Positions 37,355 through 45,248 of a stretch of DNA of 64,000 nt are shown in pieces (the stretch's first letter is position 1; every line of letters starts with the position of its first letter). The stretch spans positions 143,958 through 207,957 of the forward strand of contig NZ_QNRI01000004.1 of assembly GCF_003315295.1 (NCBI RefSeq), written 5' to 3'. Made by a program: the position numbers and the translations under genes. The notes under the pieces were generated by a model. It did not search any database and was not told where the DNA came from. It saw nothing but the letters and a program-made list of their open reading frames with translations. This stretch comes from Paraliobacillus ryukyuensis (lineage in GTDB: Bacteria; Bacillota; Bacilli; Bacillales; Amphibacillaceae).

Positions 37355-37378
37355 TGTTATCTCCCTTTTTTTACAAAT

Positions 37379-37475
37379 TCTATTATAAGTAGATTATATA
37401 TAAGAAGTTGAATAAATTCAACACTAAAAGTAGAAAAACACAGCCATTTTGTTGTGACATTCTACTTTTAGTAGA
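37379..37475. promoter_or_regulatory. Three repressor operators spaced by 41 bp
   Basis: The palindrome TCTACTTTTAGTAGA (37461-37475) and two related copies at 37379-37393 (13 of 15) and 37420-37434 (12 of 15, in the reverse sense) have starts exactly 41 bp apart. They lie in the divergent gap between the repressor and Cro-like genes, the expected place for CI/Cro operators. A further copy is at 37708-37722. Confidence 0.75.
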
Positions 37476-37515
37476 TTAGTATTGACTTATAAAACAAAAA
37501 CGAGGTGATAACAAT

Positions 37516-37725
37516 ATGGGGTTGACAGTAAAACAGGCTCGACAATTTAGTGAGTTGAGTCAAGCGGAAATGGCGATAAATCTTGGTGTCCACCGCCAAA
37601 CATACATGAAATGGGAGCAATGCCCCGATGCAATGCCGTTAGGTAAAGCTAAAGAGTTCTGTACAATTACAGGTATTTCAATTGATGAAATTTTTTTTAA
37701 AAAACACTCTACTTTAAGTAGATAA
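37516..37725 (+). CDS. Cro-like XRE regulator
   Basis: 69-residue helix-turn-helix protein (SQAEMAINLGVHRQTYMKWE near 15-34) with GAGGTGATAAC as ribosome site. It is the first rightward gene, opposite the repressor, so it should act as Cro or as activator of early genes. Its last codons overlap a fourth operator-like palindrome. Confidence 0.85.
   Translation: MGLTVKQARQFSELSQAEMAINLGVHRQTYMKWEQCPDAMPLGKAKEFCTITGISIDEIFFKKHSTLSR
37708..37722. promoter_or_regulatory. Fourth operator-like palindrome at the 3' end of the Cro-like gene
   Basis: TCTACTTTAAGTAGA differs from the main operator at the centre only. It lies within the last codons of the cro-like gene, 247 bp from the 37461 site (close to six times 41), so looping with the upstream sites is conceivable. 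Confidence 0.6.
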
Positions 37726-37799
37726 ATTAAAAGCGGATTTAGTTCATGCAAAACATAATATTTCCAGAAACAGCTAAAAGACAGACAGGAGGTGTAGGA

Positions 37800-37979
37800 A
37801 TGAGAAATGTAAGGGGAGCAAAAGCATTATCAAGATACCTTGATACTCAGGGGGTACCAATCAGTGAGTCAACAATATTTTCACTATTAAGGCAAGGCAA
37901 GATACCGCATCAGCGACCATCACCAAGAATTCTTGTTTTTAATCTAGATGCTATTGATGAGTGGTTAGGAAATAAATGA
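37800..37979 (+). CDS. Small HTH DNA-binding protein, excisionase-like
   Basis: 59 residues starting at ATG 37800 with AGGAGGTGT upstream. It has a MerR/excisionase-type winged-helix pattern (ALSRYLDTQG...STIFSLLRQGKIPHQRP...LDAIDEWLG), in which the segment before DAIDEWL usually forms the wing. It may be Xis or an early regulator. It lies in the early rightward gene set. Confidence 0.7.
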   Translation: MRNVRGAKALSRYLDTQGVPISESTIFSLLRQGKIPHQRPSPRILVFNLDAIDEWLGNK

Positions 37980-37996
37980 AAGGAACGTGAGTCAGA

Positions 37997-38260
37997 ATGA
38001 TTTATTACCAAGATCTTATTGATCGTATGGATGGTTACAGAATTGGAACAACAGTAGTAGAAAATGGTGAAGCATATTTAGCAACTGAAGATGGTCGAGT
38101 TGACTTGAATACTTATAGTCAAATTGAAATTCAAACCTATGATGATAACGGTATTAAGTATCATGAGATAACTTATGAGGAAATGTTACATGAAAAAACA
38201 CCTGAAGGCTGGCCACTATTTGCTGGCTTCTACGCAAGAGTTAAAGGAGGAGAACAATGA
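37997..38260 (+). CDS. Hypothetical early phage protein
   Basis: 87 acidic residues (MIYYQDLIDRMDGYRIG...). No known motif is visible. The start has AAAGGAACGTGAG upstream, and its stop overlaps the next start, indicating a real operon member. Function unknown. Confidence 0.7.
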   Translation: MIYYQDLIDRMDGYRIGTTVVENGEAYLATEDGRVDLNTYSQIEIQTYDDNGIKYHEITYEEMLHEKTPEGWPLFAGFYARVKGGEQ

Positions 38261-38484
38261 TAACAAAAACAAATGATCTTAATCAATTTTGTAATCGTTT
38301 CGAAGAGATCAAACAAGTTCAAGACAACACCCTTAAAGCAATTAGACTATCAGCACTCACGACAGATATGGAAAATGTTTATGATATCCCACGTACCGGC
38401 CAGTTAAGAATAGCCGCGTTTAAGCAAGCTTATCCAGAAGTGATGTCTCTGTATAAAGAAATTAGTCAAGAAAGGGTGATCTGA
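38257..38484 (+). CDS. Hypothetical early phage protein
   Basis: 75 residues, mostly helical, no recognised motif. It starts inside the end of the preceding gene (ATGA overlap) with GGAGGAG upstream and overlaps the next small gene by one base. Function unknown. Confidence 0.7.
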   Translation: MITKTNDLNQFCNRFEEIKQVQDNTLKAIRLSALTTDMENVYDIPRTGQLRIAAFKQAYPEVMSLYKEISQERVI

Positions 38485-38612
38485 TGGCAACGGTAACGAT
38501 GATTGTTTTCATTACTGCAGCAGTATTGATAACTGTGACAAATTTAATTCTTGCTCGTAAGGCTGACAAAATAGCTGAGTACGAAAAAGCGGATCGAGGT
38601 GACGTAGATTGA
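38484..38612 (+). CDS. Small single-span membrane protein
   Basis: 42 residues beginning MATVTMIVFITAAVLITVT, one membrane helix, then a charged tail (KADKIAEYEKADRGDVD). The ATG overlaps the preceding stop codon (TGATG) and AAAGGGTGA lies 5 bases upstream; its own stop overlaps the next start. Tight overlaps on both sides support translation. Function unknown. Confidence 0.6.
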   Translation: MATVTMIVFITAAVLITVTNLILARKADKIAEYEKADRGDVD

Positions 38613-38878
38613 AACTAAGTGATTATTTTACAAAGTCTAATGAATATCGAGCTAACACTTTGATGCAACAGCACGAACACTATTTGAATCTAGCAAAAAT
38701 CGAAAGAGATGAGGGGAACTTTGATAAGTCTTTATTGTATAGCAACCATGCTACGGCTATAACAATGGAACTTAAAAGAATGCATAAACAAAAGTTAAGC
38801 ACAGATGAAGCTATAAAATTACTTGAACAAAATAAGCAAGGTTTATGTAGTGGTTTATTTAATGAAAGGTGGCGATAA
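38609..38878 (+). CDS. Hypothetical early phage protein
   Basis: 89 residues starting at TTG 38609 (MKLSDYFTKSNEYRAN) with CGAGGTGACG upstream. Helical, basic, without a known motif. Its start overlaps the end of the small membrane protein gene. Function unknown. Confidence 0.65.
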   Translation: MKLSDYFTKSNEYRANTLMQQHEHYLNLAKIERDEGNFDKSLLYSNHATAITMELKRMHKQKLSTDEAIKLLEQNKQGLCSGLFNERWR

Positions 38879-38881
38879 AAG

Positions 38882-39082
38882 TTGGTCAATCAACAAAGGG
38901 ATTACCTAATAGATAAAGATAAATACGGAAATGACTTTTTTGGGAATGAAGTATTTTGTGGCGATGAAATTTATATTTATGAAGAGGAATTTTGGTTAGT
39001 TGATTCATTATCTGGTAATGAAAAGACGCTTTTAGATTTAATTAACGCAAAAAAGATCCGTGCTACCAACACGAATCTATAA
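38882..39082 (+). CDS. Hypothetical phage protein, YqaI-like
   Basis: 66 residues starting at TTG 38882 behind GAAAGGTGGCG. The pattern KDKYGNDFFGNEVFCGDEIYI...EEEFWLVDSLS resembles small prophage proteins with an SH3-like fold described as YqaI-like; the link is weak. Function unknown. Confidence 0.6.
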   Translation: MVNQQRDYLIDKDKYGNDFFGNEVFCGDEIYIYEEEFWLVDSLSGNEKTLLDLINAKKIRATNTNL

Positions 39083-39128
39083 ACAAACTATATAAACCAA
39101 TTATAGCATGAAGGGTAGGTAAGGGGAA

Positions 39129-39518
39129 ATGGTAGAACCAATAATTAACTTAAATACATTAGCGGATGGGGCATTTGCTGAACGCATTAATTATGAATTA
39201 AAAAACTTACTTCAAAACATCGCAGACCCTAATACGGATGCTCAAAAAAAGCGGAAGTTGCAAGTTACTTTAACTCTAGAGGCTAATGAGAATAGGGAAC
39301 TAGCTGATGTAAATATTGATGTGAAAGCAACTCCTGCTCCAAGAAAGAGTATCGGATCAACACTTATTCTAGATCGAGACGAAGCAGGATATGCCACTGC
39401 AGCTGAATTAAAGAGTGGTATTAAAGATCAGACCTATTTTGATCCAGAATCTTATGAAGTAAAAGACGACAGAGGACAAAATGTTGTAGATCTTCAAAAA
39501 CAAGGAGGAAGTAAATAA
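39129..39518 (+). CDS. Conserved phage protein of the so-called replication terminator group
   Basis: 129 residues. The opening INLNTLADGAFAERINYEL and the middle NIADPNTDAQKKRKLQVTLTL match a protein widespread in Firmicute phages that databases often call 'replication terminator protein' on thin evidence. It starts after GTAGGTAAGGGG and overlaps the next gene by one base. The two probably act together. True function unknown. Confidence 0.7.
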   Translation: MVEPIINLNTLADGAFAERINYELKNLLQNIADPNTDAQKKRKLQVTLTLEANENRELADVNIDVKATPAPRKSIGSTLILDRDEAGYATAAELKSGIKDQTYFDPESYEVKDDRGQNVVDLQKQGGSK

Positions 39519-40225
39519 TGATCAAAGAAGCATTGGAATACTTAGTGAAGTTGGGTAACAAGGATGTTGTTGAGGTTAATGGTCAAGCATATGCAACAGG
39601 TTCTATGAATCTATTAGAAAGCCCTTCTGCAAGAACAATAGATGTTCGATCGCTGTCAGGTTTAATTGATTACTTAAAGTCAAATTTTGATGAACTAGAC
39701 AATGTGCTGATTCAAATAGAAAGTGCAACATCGGTTGTGGCTTATTCAACTCTTAATGATGATTATAATCGACAAAAATGGATAAGAGCTTCCGCTTTGT
39801 TACCGGATTTTCGATTTGATTCATTTTACGATTCAGAAAGTTTCAATATTAAATTACAGTCATGTTTTCTAGACAATGATGATCGAAAAATCATGTTACA
39901 AGTTGTAGGCAATATTAGAGAAGAAGCGGTTCAAACTTTTGGTGATGATGGAGTGAGTCAATCTGTTGTAGCACGAACTGGTATTGCACAAGTTGGCGAT
40001 GTAAAAGTACCTAACCCAGTTATGTTATCACCTTACCGTACCTTTGTTGAAATCGATCAACCAGAAAGCAATTTTGTTTTTCGAATGAAGGAAGGGGCAA
40101 AATGTGCGCTATTTGAAGCAGATAGTGGGGCTTGGGAGTTAGAAGCTATGGATAATATAAAAGATCATCTTATGAGAGAGTTACAAGATTTAATTGATTC
40201 GGGTGACGTTCACATTATCTCTTAA
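39518..40225 (+). CDS. Hypothetical phage protein
   Basis: 235 residues with a well-ordered alpha/beta composition (SLSGLIDYLKSNFDELDNVLIQI; PYRTFVEIDQPESNFVFRM). Its plan is reminiscent of DUF2303-type phage proteins, but I cannot confirm this. It overlaps the preceding conserved gene by one base, suggesting a functional pair. Followed by a hairpin. Function unknown. Confidence 0.65.
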   Translation: MIKEALEYLVKLGNKDVVEVNGQAYATGSMNLLESPSARTIDVRSLSGLIDYLKSNFDELDNVLIQIESATSVVAYSTLNDDYNRQKWIRASALLPDFRFDSFYDSESFNIKLQSCFLDNDDRKIMLQVVGNIREEAVQTFGDDGVSQSVVARTGIAQVGDVKVPNPVMLSPYRTFVEIDQPESNFVFRMKEGAKCALFEADSGAWELEAMDNIKDHLMRELQDLIDSGDVHIIS

Positions 40226-40232
40226 CAAATAC

Positions 40233-40260
40233 ATAGGTACTGCTTTTAAGCGGTACCTAT
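40233..40260 (+). terminator. Hairpin between early genes
   Basis: ATAGGTAC / GTACCTAT arms with additional GCTT/AGC pairing inside. No T tract; it may be a weak terminator or an RNA-processing site. Confidence 0.45.
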
Positions 40261-40285
40261 TAATCTATAACAACGAGGTGAAGAT

Positions 40286-41038
40286 ATGAACCAACTGATG
40301 AAGATGTTTGAAGGTAATGAGTTAAGAATACTCACGAAAGAAAATGAATTGTGGTTCATTGCTAAGGATGTTTGCACCATTTTGAATATTACCAAATATC
40401 GTGATGCTGTTTCTAGATTAGATGATGATGAAAGGGAGCCGGTACAAGTGGACACCCTTGGAGGAAAACAATCAATGATAGCAGTTAATGAATTTGGTCT
40501 TTATAACTTAGTTTTATCAAGTCGAAAACCTGAGGCAAAGCAATTTAAACGATGGGTAACCCATGAAGTTATTCCTTCGATTCGAAAGTCAGGTAAATAT
40601 GAATTAGGTACCGCTTCTTATACAATTGAAGATCCAATAAAACGAGCAGAGCGCTGGATTGAAGAGCAAAAAGAAAAGTTAATGTTAGAACAGCGTGTTC
40701 AGGAATATGAACCAAAGGTGAATTACGTAGATAAAATACTTGCTTCTAAAGATGCTGTTAATATAACACAAATATCCAAAGATTATGGTCTAAGCGGTAA
40801 AAAGCTGAATGATCTTCTTCATGAAGCGGGGGTTCAGTACAAGATGAATGGCCAATGGCTTTTATATGGTAAGCACCAAGGAAAAGGTTATACGAAATCT
40901 AAGACAACAGAGTATAACAAAAAAGATGGGACCACTGGTGTTAAATTACATACCAGGTGGACCCAAAAAGGACGTTTATTTATTCACGAGATCTTAAAGT
41001 CTCGCGGTATCTATCCATTATTAGATAGATCTGCTTAA
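40286..41038 (+). CDS. Phage antirepressor, Bro-N plus KilAC domains
   Basis: 250 residues. The N-terminal Bro-N domain (GNELRILTKENELWFIAKDVCTIL... to RKSGKYE, about 8-110) is followed by a coiled coil and a C-terminal KilAC/ANT domain (NITQISKDYGLSGKKLNDLLHEAGV...FIHEILKSRGI, about 150-245). Such proteins antagonise phage repressors or act in early DNA transactions. AACGAGGTGAAG precedes the start. Confidence 0.92.
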   Translation: MNQLMKMFEGNELRILTKENELWFIAKDVCTILNITKYRDAVSRLDDDEREPVQVDTLGGKQSMIAVNEFGLYNLVLSSRKPEAKQFKRWVTHEVIPSIRKSGKYELGTASYTIEDPIKRAERWIEEQKEKLMLEQRVQEYEPKVNYVDKILASKDAVNITQISKDYGLSGKKLNDLLHEAGVQYKMNGQWLLYGKHQGKGYTKSKTTEYNKKDGTTGVKLHTRWTQKGRLFIHEILKSRGIYPLLDRSA

Positions 41039-41045
41039 AACAAAC

Positions 41046-41073
41046 GTAGGATGGTGCTGCAACACTGTCCTAC
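41046..41073 (+). other. Hairpin before the replication gene
   Basis: GTAGGA / TCCTAC with GTG / CAC inside and loop CTGCAA. No T tract. It sits in the 65-base gap before the initiator gene. It could be a protein or RNA regulatory site. Confidence 0.4.
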
Positions 41074-41112
41074 ACCTACCTATTATACATCACATAAGAA
41101 AAGGTGGTCTAC

Positions 41113-42222
41113 ATGGCTAAATTTAGAATGATACAAACAGATTTCTGGAGTGACCCTAAGATTGTTGAAGAATTTACTCCTGAAGATAAATATTTCTTTT
41201 TATACTTATTAACTAACCCAAAGACAACGCAGATAGGCATTTATGTAATTACTAAGAAACATATTGCTTTCGATACAGGTTATTCAATTGAAAGTGTAAA
41301 CGCGATTATGGATCGTTTCATCAATCATCATAAAGTCATTTCTTACAATGACGAAACACGAGAAATAGCCATAAAGAATTGGGGCAGATACAACCTTAAT
41401 AAAGGCGGAAAACCCGTTGAAGATTGTGTCCGATCTGAATTAAAAGAAGTAAAAGATACTAGTTTAATTACTTATGTTGGAGAACGCATTCAAAAAAAGG
41501 AAATAAAAGCGTTGTACGATTCGTATAACGTATCGTCGCACGATACGGATAACGATACGTCTAGCGAACCGTCACACGATACGTCCAACGTTTCGCAACA
41601 TAGCAAAAATGAAGAAACCAGTCATATCAATGCTTCTTACGATACGTCTAACGACTCGTTAACGATAAGTGGACAAAATAAAGAAGAAGAAGAAGAAAAA
41701 GAAGAATATAAAGAAAAACAACAACAACAAGAAATAGAAAATATAAAAGATAGTGGTGGTAGTGGTATTGATGACCCTGGGTTTAAAGAAATACTTGATT
41801 TCTACCGCGATAATCTTCAAAAGGCAATTACAGAAACACCTTTTAATTATGAATTGCTTAGTAAATTTTACGCTGAGTGGGGCAAAGATTTGATGTTGGC
41901 AGCATTAAAACTAGCAGCTAAAAAAGAGGCCAAAGGTGTAGCTTTTATCGAAGCGGTTTTTAATAATTGGCGTACTTACGGTGTTAAGACTTTGGAGGAT
42001 GCTCGTCGTTATAACGAACAGATGCTTAAAAGCAGAAAAGGCTATTCCAATTATAAAGTTGAGGATGTACCGAACTGGTACCTTGAACAGAAAAAGAAAA
42101 GCGAAGAAAAAGCGAAACAAGCGGCTACTGTATCATCAGAATCGCTTGAAGAGAAGCAAGATGTTAGTCAGCTATTAAATCAATATAACAAGAAAAAAGG
42201 TTCTAGGAGCAAATCTTCATAA
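41113..42222 (+). CDS. Phage replication initiator with DnaD-like C-terminal domain
   Basis: 369 residues starting at ATG 41113 with AAGGTGG upstream. The N-terminus (FRMIQTDFWSDPKIVEEFTPEDKYFFLYLLTN) is the winged-helix replisome-organiser domain of Firmicute phages. A low-complexity Asp/Ser/Thr-rich middle (about 140-190) is encoded by repeated DNA (see the iterons). The C-terminal part (EILDFYRDNLQ...ALKLAAKKEAKGVAFIEAVFNNW) is a DnaB_2/DnaD domain that contacts the helicase loader. No dnaC-like gene follows, so host loader may be used. Confidence 0.9.
   Translation: MAKFRMIQTDFWSDPKIVEEFTPEDKYFFLYLLTNPKTTQIGIYVITKKHIAFDTGYSIESVNAIMDRFINHHKVISYNDETREIAIKNWGRYNLNKGGKPVEDCVRSELKEVKDTSLITYVGERIQKKEIKALYDSYNVSSHDTDNDTSSEPSHDTSNVSQHSKNEETSHINASYDTSNDSLTISGQNKEEEEEKEEYKEKQQQQEIENIKDSGGSGIDDPGFKEILDFYRDNLQKAITETPFNYELLSKFYAEWGKDLMLAALKLAAKKEAKGVAFIEAVFNNWRTYGVKTLEDARRYNEQMLKSRKGYSNYKVEDVPNWYLEQKKKSEEKAKQAATVSSESLEEKQDVSQLLNQYNKKKGSRSKSS
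41516..41668. repeat. Iteron cluster inside the initiator gene, candidate replication origin
   Basis: At least four copies of a unit close to ACGATACGTCTAACGATTCGT (starts near 41516, 41540, 41576 and 41640), several with inverted CGTATCGT pieces. An A-rich stretch of about 75 bases follows (41677-41750), a plausible unwinding region. Phage initiators often bind repeats in their own gene. Confidence 0.6.
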
Positions 42223-42268
42223 ACTAAATTCAAGGATTTACAAATTAAATTATAAGAAGGTGCTGCAA

Positions 42269-42397
42269 GTGAGTACATGTGTCGAGTGCAAGAAACAACC
42301 AGCGCATCATTGGGGCAGTCATCTATGTTGGGAATGCTATAGAAAATTATTTAAAGCAACGATCGAGGAAGATAGGCATGACGGTAAACCTAAGTAA
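42269..42397 (+). CDS. Tiny zinc-ribbon-like protein
   Basis: 42 residues from GTG 42269 after AGAAGGTGCTGC. Two CxxC pairs (CVECKK near 4-7, CWEC near 20-23) suggest a zinc knuckle. Its last 20 bases overlap the start of the HNH gene in another frame. Function unknown. Confidence 0.55.
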   Translation: MSTCVECKKQPAHHWGSHLCWECYRKLFKATIEEDRHDGKPK

Positions 42398-42752
42398 TGA
42401 ATTTCATCCGTATTCCAAGGAGAAACAGCTTGGGTTAAAAACAAAAAAGAAGCTGAAAGCACCTAAAAATAAAAACTTTACTCAAGCTATTAAACTAGCA
42501 ATCTTCAAACGCGATGGATATCGATGTGTAAAGTGTGGCAGTCATAAGATAGAATCGGTACCACATCATATTATTTATAAAAGTAAGGGTGGTTTAGGTA
42601 CCAAACGGAATGGAGCAACTGTGTGCCGATTGTGCCATGATTGGGCGCATCATAAATGCCTTGGACCATATGGTGAGCCAAGTAAACAAGGTCGTAAATG
42701 GTTTGAATATTGGCAGGAAGCAAAGCTTGATGAAAAAGGTGATCTTTTATGA
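42378..42752 (+). CDS. HNH endonuclease-domain protein
   Basis: 124 residues starting at ATG 42378 with GAGGAAGA upstream. The HNH core is KRDGYRCVKCGS...PHHIIYKSKGG...NGATVCRLCHDWAHH, with two CxxC zinc pairs. It resembles the small HNH proteins found in the replication modules of Gram-positive phages. Possible roles are nicking in recombination or a free-standing homing function. Its end overlaps the next tiny gene (ATGA). Confidence 0.85.
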   Translation: MTVNLSNEFHPYSKEKQLGLKTKKKLKAPKNKNFTQAIKLAIFKRDGYRCVKCGSHKIESVPHHIIYKSKGGLGTKRNGATVCRLCHDWAHHKCLGPYGEPSKQGRKWFEYWQEAKLDEKGDLL

Positions 42753-42865
42753 CAAAACTATATGTACAAGAACACCATCAGGAAACTCCCGATGGTGATG
42801 TAATTACTACCATCAAGACATATAAATCAAAGCCTACACATTATAGCTATATTATTTTTATCTGA
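42749..42865 (+). CDS. Tiny hypothetical phage protein
   Basis: 38 residues (MTKLYVQEHHQETPDGDV...). The ATG overlaps the preceding stop (ATGA) and AAAAGGTGATC lies upstream. It precedes ssb by 15 bases. No motif. Function unknown. Confidence 0.5.
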   Translation: MTKLYVQEHHQETPDGDVITTIKTYKSKPTHYSYIIFI

Positions 42866-42880
42866 GTAAGGAGCATTAAA

Positions 42881-43306
42881 ATGATGAATCGAGTAGTACT
42901 AGTAGGACGATTAACGAAAGATCCAAATTTACGATATACACCTAATGGCATCGCTGTAGCTAACTTTACTATTGCAGTAAATAGACCTTTTTCCAGTCAA
43001 CAAGGTAATCATGAAGCGGATTTTGTTAACTGTGTAATCTGGAGAAGACCAGCTGAGAACTTAGCAAACTTTATGAACAAAGGAAATTTAATTGGCGTTG
43101 ATGGGCGCATCCAAACAAGAAATTTTGAAGGCCAAGACGGAAAAATGGTTTTTGTCACGGAAGTATTAGCTGGATCCGTTCAATTCTTAGAATCAAAGAA
43201 TAAAATATCCTCTTCAAATCAAGATGATAAAAAAACTGGTGATAATAATCCGCTTGTAGAGCAAGGAGAGCCTATTGATATTAGTGACGATGATTTACCG
43301 TTTTGA
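42881..43306 (+). CDS. ssb: Single-stranded DNA-binding protein
   Basis: 141 residues: N-terminal OB fold ([20 protein letters not shown]...[18 protein letters not shown]), a flexible linker and the acidic tip ISDDDLPF that recruits other replication proteins. Full length for a phage SSB. AAGGAGC upstream. It coats single-stranded DNA in phage replication. It may start at the second Met, 42884. Confidence 0.96.
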   Translation: MMNRVVLVGRLTKDPNLRYTPNGIAVANFTIAVNRPFSSQQGNHEADFVNCVIWRRPAENLANFMNKGNLIGVDGRIQTRNFEGQDGKMVFVTEVLAGSVQFLESKNKISSSNQDDKKTGDNNPLVEQGEPIDISDDDLPF

Positions 43307-43358
43307 ACAGTGGTAACACTATTAGATACAAAATGTGAAGTAAGGAAGGAGGATTAAA

Positions 43359-43673
43359 ATGGAGACTTATTCAGTAGAACAAGCTTCTCGCAATGCTCTT
43401 AACTGGTGCGAAAATAATAAAGGTTGGGCGAGAATTTGTGATATTGAAAATGTAGATTCACTTTACAAAAATTGGGCGGAATTATCTGAAAAAGAAAAGA
43501 GTTACTGGGTAAAGCAATTCGGACAATATGATGCTGAAAGTGCTTGGATAGAATTTGGAAAAAGCCCTTGTAAGGTTCCTTATGGGTTTATAACTGGAAA
43601 AGGGGATTTCTACAGAAATATTTTAGATGTTCCATTACACCATAATTTAATGACAGTCTACAAAGTTAGCTAA
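43359..43673 (+). CDS. Hypothetical phage protein
   Basis: 104 residues, Trp-rich (CENNKGWARICDIENVDSLYKNW...). AAGGAAGGAGG upstream is strong. No known motif. Follows ssb in the replication module. Function unknown. Confidence 0.65.
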   Translation: METYSVEQASRNALNWCENNKGWARICDIENVDSLYKNWAELSEKEKSYWVKQFGQYDAESAWIEFGKSPCKVPYGFITGKGDFYRNILDVPLHHNLMTVYKVS

Positions 43674-43721
43674 GTCAAACTCCGATTAAAATTTGTCACT
43701 AAAATGAGGAATGATTTGTCT

Positions 43722-44123
43722 ATGGAGAAAGTCAACCAAAAAATCGTAGAGAACAAAACTGAGGTTATTCGATATCAAAAAATAATTGATAAATTAACTC
43801 AGGAAGATAAAGTAGACAAAATCTATTTGTTATCAAAGCAATTAATATTTATTGGCCGACTATCCACGATATATTATGAAATTAACAAACAGCTATATAT
43901 TAAGCGGAAATTAATACATAGCGAAGAGTATATAAAAGCAAAAGGTAATAAGTCTGCTGCAGCCGATTTAGCTGTTGCAGACATAAGAAGAAAAGAAATC
44001 GAAGCGGATATACAATATAAGCGTTGGAATACTGCTTTTAAAACAACTGTTGAAGAAATCAATGCTCTTAAATATAAAGTTCGAATAGATCTTGCAGATG
44101 GTAGTAACAATAGCGTCTTTTAA
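43722..44123 (+). CDS. Hypothetical coiled-coil phage protein
   Basis: 133 residues from ATG 43722 (MEKVNQKIVENKTEVIRYQK), highly helical and basic, with Lys/Glu heptads. An ATG at 43704 is also possible. It ends at a terminator that serves the minus-strand neighbour. Function unknown. Confidence 0.6.
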   Translation: MEKVNQKIVENKTEVIRYQKIIDKLTQEDKVDKIYLLSKQLIFIGRLSTIYYEINKQLYIKRKLIHSEEYIKAKGNKSAAADLAVADIRRKEIEADIQYKRWNTAFKTTVEEINALKYKVRIDLADGSNNSVF

Positions 44124-44149
44124 AAAAGAGACCTGTAACTCAAGTCTCT
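44120..44149 (-). terminator. Terminator of the minus-strand membrane gene
   Basis: Read on the minus strand: AGAGAC / GTCTCT arms followed by TTTTTT. It lies about 80 bases past the 44228 gene end and directly after the plus-strand gene. Confidence 0.65.
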
Positions 44150-44227
44150 ATAACAAAATAAGAGATACCAAGTAAATTAGATTACTGGAGGTATCTCGAT
44201 TTATCAAATAAACACACTAAGGATTGC

Positions 44228-45004
44228 TTAGTTAGTTGAGTTAAACCAAGTTTCTATATTGTCTCTTAAAGGTTCTATTAAGTTCCAAAAGGAATCTATA
44301 TTTGACACTATGATAATAAGAATCATAACAAGAATAAAAGTGCTCATATCTTTTAAACTACGTTCATTATGTACTTTTCGTTTTGTTATTAATAAAACGG
44401 TGAAGTAATAAATTATACCTAGATTAACTAAGACACGTCCTATTACATTATTAGCAGTTAACGTATCATTATAAAGTAGATTCCAAACAAATTTAATGTT
44501 GTAAGTTATGGAATTTAATAATGTTTGTAAAGAATCAAATTGCATTGGTTGTATTTGGACAATTACAGCTTCTACGGACTTAGGGATAAATAAAAGACTA
44601 AAAATAATAGCAATATAAGTGATATTTTTAAAAGCCCATTGAATTTTAGCCTTATGATTTTCAAAAGGAATTTTAGTGTCCTTGTATATAGTAATACTAA
44701 GAATCAATAATCCAATCATAGAAATGAACTCATAAGTTAAAGAATAGAAGCTTAGTATAATGCTAATTATTAAGAACGCCAAGCCCACTCTGAGAGCTGC
44801 AGTTTCAAATCCATCATCGTTATTATTATGATAAGGAGGTTTATTGATTGTAGTGGATGCATCGATATAAATGTCATCTCCATTCACAAATTTTTGTTGG
44901 ACTAATATAGAAGTCTTTGGTTTAATAAACTCCTTTGTAATCTGTATTATTGTAAAAATTGCAGCTACTGTAGTAATTATTGTGTTTAATAGGTTTATAT
45001 TCAA
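44228..45004 (-). CDS. Polytopic membrane protein, prophage cargo
   Basis: 258 residues with about six membrane segments in two groups (about 70-120, 130-150, 185-215 and 225-250) and a soluble stretch after the first helix. It is transcribed against its neighbours, with its own terminator, as expected for a cargo gene expressed in the lysogen. No known domain recognised. Superinfection exclusion or host envelope change is possible but unproven. Upstream 45005-45248 holds no clear gene. Confidence 0.7.
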   Translation of the reverse strand: MNINLLNTIITTVAAIFTIIQITKEFIKPKTSILVQQKFVNGDDIYIDASTTINKPPYHNNNDDGFETAALRVGLAFLIISIILSFYSLTYEFISMIGLLILSITIYKDTKIPFENHKAKIQWAFKNITYIAIIFSLLFIPKSVEAVIVQIQPMQFDSLQTLLNSITYNIKFVWNLLYNDTLTANNVIGRVLVNLGIIYYFTVLLITKRKVHNERSLKDMSTFILVMILIIIVSNIDSFWNLIEPLRDNIETWFNSTN

Positions 45005-45248
45005 TATAATAGTCTCCTTTTAGTTTTAATAATTATATCGGTAAATATACCCATTTGTTTAGGAAGGTAGGTAATTATCATATATAAAGGATACTAAAGG
45101 GCAATGGGAAGCATGCAGCATCCAAATTTAAAGATGGTGCAAAAATATTACCCTATCATATAGCAATACATTATGGTTGATATTTATGATAAGTATGAAG
45201 CGGAGCTCTTATTTGAATATTGTGGAAGATTAAAAGGTAGGTGAGCAT

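Noticed and set aside
37482..37510. TTGACT with a possible -10 further on as the Cro promoter
   Set aside because: The -10 would fall on the ribosome site of the Cro-like gene, leaving no leader; not a usable arrangement.
45103..45244. Two very short frames (19 and 23 codons) before the late regulator
   Set aside because: Poor or absent ribosome sites and no recognisable features; could be leader peptides but support is too weak to list.
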